Source: JACQBY01 sp041486115
GTDB taxonomy: Bacteria; Nitrospirota; Nitrospiria; JACQBW01
Length of the DNA: 30,703 nucleotides
Reading direction: 5' to 3'
NCBI GenBank assembly: GCA_041486115.1
Contig: JBGPKT010000016.1
Location: forward strand, 1 to 30,703
Shown here: one piece after another, positions 29,767 to 30,703 of the stretch
Position numbering within the stretch: the first letter of the stretch is position 1
Layout: each line of letters starts with the position of its first letter
Notes under the pieces: generated by a model
Told to the model about the DNA's origin: nothing
The model's input: the letters and a program-made list of their open reading frames with translations, nothing else
The model's database searches: none
Program-made: the position numbers and the translations under genes

Positions 29767-30381
29767 TTAAGATTTTGAGGAGGCACTTTCGTAAATTTTC
29801 AAGCCTTCCCTTACCGCTTTGACCAAAGCTCTTGGCGTAATGGTCGCTCCGGAAAACTGATCGATACCCCCTCCATCTTTTTTCACATCAAGAAAAGGGA
29901 CCCCTTTTTCAGTCTTTGACTCAAGCGCTTTTCCTTTAAACTCCGACCTCCATTTTTCTTTGAGAATCTTGTCTCCCAGTCCCGGGGTCTCTTTCTGGCT
30001 GATGATTTCAATCCCCGTAATGGTTTTGTCGGGAGCAACGCCCATCATGAATTCAATGTCCCCGGAATATCCGTCATGGGCGACAATTGAAAATGCCGTG
30101 CCGACCAGCTGACCTTCTTTTCTCCCATGGTAAATAATCACCTTTACCGGGTTTCCCCTCGGGTCTTTTCCCCCGTCGACTTCAATATAATCTTTGTCGA
30201 TCTCATTGTCCGTCGGAGGGAGGACCGATTTTAACGAACGGATTTTCTTTTCACGTTTCTGTTTTTCAATCGTATCCTTGGTAAAAGCATAGAGGCCTCC
30301 CAGGATAAAAGCCGTCCCGAGACAAACCGCGGTTAAGGCGATGACCAGCTTGTTGATTCCCTGCACTTTATTTTGCTCCAT
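29767..30381 (-). CDS. rnfG: Rnf complex subunit G (covalent FMN)
   Basis: Membrane-anchored flavoprotein subunit, 204 residues, homologous to NqrC. One N-terminal transmembrane helix (LVIALTAVCLGTAFILGGLYAF) is followed by a soluble FMN-binding domain. The flavin attachment motif SGATIT is at 177-182, with Thr180 as the expected phosphothreonine-type linkage site. An ETPGLGDKI segment conserved in RnfG/NqrC precedes it. The gene begins 14 bases inside the end of rnfD, so the two are translationally coupled. It lacks the usual immediate connection to rnfE. Confidence 0.95.
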   Translation of the reverse strand: MEQNKVQGINKLVIALTAVCLGTAFILGGLYAFTKDTIEKQKREKKIRSLKSVLPPTDNEIDKDYIEVDGGKDPRGNPVKVIIYHGRKEGQLVGTAFSIVAHDGYSGDIEFMMGVAPDKTITGIEIISQKETPGLGDKILKEKWRSEFKGKALESKTEKGVPFLDVKKDGGGIDQFSGATITPRALVKAVREGLKIYESASSKS

Positions 30382-30703
30382 ATAATCTGGGTTGAATATA
30401 CCGGTCGATCATCGGCGTAAAGGCATTCATCAACAGTATCGCGAAAGAAACTCCTTCCGGATAACCGCCCCACATCCGAATAATAATGGTTAATAGCCCG
30501 CACCCGGCCCCAAAGACAAGCTGTCCTTTGGGGGTGTTTGGACAGGTCACCATATCTGTCGCCATAAATATCGCCCCGAGCGTAAGCCCCCCCGAAAGAA
30601 CATGAAACAGGGGATTGGCGTAATGGGACGGATCGATGAGCCAGAAAAGGCCGCTGAAGGCAAAGACCGTTCCGATCATTGAAAGCGGAATATGCCAGGT
30701 AAC
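30368..30703 (-). CDS. rnfD: Rnf complex subunit D (partial, 5' end beyond window)
   Basis: C-terminal 111 residues of the membrane flavoprotein subunit homologous to NqrB. The reading frame is open to the right edge, beginning VTWHIPLSMIGTVFAFSGLFW. It contains LSGGLTLGAIFMATDMVTCP and the GGYPEGVSFAILLMNAFTPMID signature near the end, both typical of RnfD. The flavin-carrying Thr lies upstream, outside the window. The end overlaps rnfG. The gene order rnfD-G-E-A-B indicates that rnfC should lie further right. Confidence 0.93.
   Translation of the reverse strand, partial: VTWHIPLSMIGTVFAFSGLFWLIDPSHYANPLFHVLSGGLTLGAIFMATDMVTCPNTPKGQLVFGAGCGLLTIIIRMWGGYPEGVSFAILLMNAFTPMIDRYIQPRLYGAK

Overview
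The window is bacterial chromosomal DNA from an organism whose metabolism centres on acyl-CoA oxidation. It carries two electron sinks: an ETF/ETF-quinone oxidoreductase chain and an Rnf ferredoxin:NAD+ complex. A lipoprotein, secreted cytochromes and a PilZ protein point to a diderm (Gram-negative-type) cell. No rRNA, tRNA or other phylogenetic marker is present, so I do not name a taxon. A Nitrospirota- or Desulfobacterota-like lineage is only a guess.

Layout. (1) Positions 1-8826, minus strand: a tightly packed beta-oxidation operon. In transcription order it encodes an M50 membrane protease, acyl-CoA synthetase, thiolase, 3-hydroxyacyl-CoA dehydrogenase, enoyl-CoA hydratase, a small lipoprotein, EtfB, EtfA and the start of a FixC-type ETF-quinone oxidoreductase (cut by the left edge). 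(2) 9029-14002, plus strand: 3-hydroxybutyryl-CoA dehydrogenase, acyl-CoA dehydrogenase, a secreted protein with two cysteine-rich repeats, the large subunit of a B12-dependent acyl-CoA mutase, and a metallo-beta-lactamase-fold hydrolase. (3) 14003-15515: a more AT-rich patch with a ribbon-helix-helix protein and an orphan LuxR-type regulator. (4) 15516-19422, minus strand: acetoacetyl-CoA synthetase, a DUF35 OB-fold protein and a thiolase-like protein that lacks the usual nucleophilic cysteine. (5) 19592-24165, plus strand: the B12-binding small mutase subunit, a second acyl-CoA dehydrogenase, a short MeaB-type GTPase, PrpD and PrpB, closed by a clear terminator. (6) 24241-27133: a PuuD-like membrane protein with a 30-residue membrane microprotein upstream, a histone-H1-like tail fused to an EF-Tu domain-2 barrel, a PilZ protein and a pentaheme cytochrome c. 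(7) 27230-30703, minus strand: rnfB, rnfA, rnfE, rnfG and the end of rnfD (cut by the right edge).

How it fits together. The mutase is the most informative part. Its two substrate-specificity positions carry Phe49 and Gln167, the pair reported for isobutyryl-CoA mutase, rather than the Tyr/Arg pair of methylmalonyl-CoA mutase. The likely route is therefore isobutyryl-CoA (or another branched acyl-CoA) to n-butyryl-CoA, then acyl-CoA dehydrogenase, hydratase, 3-hydroxybutyryl-CoA dehydrogenase and thiolase to acetyl-CoA. Electrons would leave by ETF to quinone, and NADH could be coupled to ferredoxin by Rnf. PrpB and PrpD suggest that propionyl-CoA is handled by the methylcitrate route, although no PrpC is in view. 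Several intergenic regions share an extended -10 motif, TGnTATACT. Two of these lie so close to the start codon that leaderless mRNAs are predicted.
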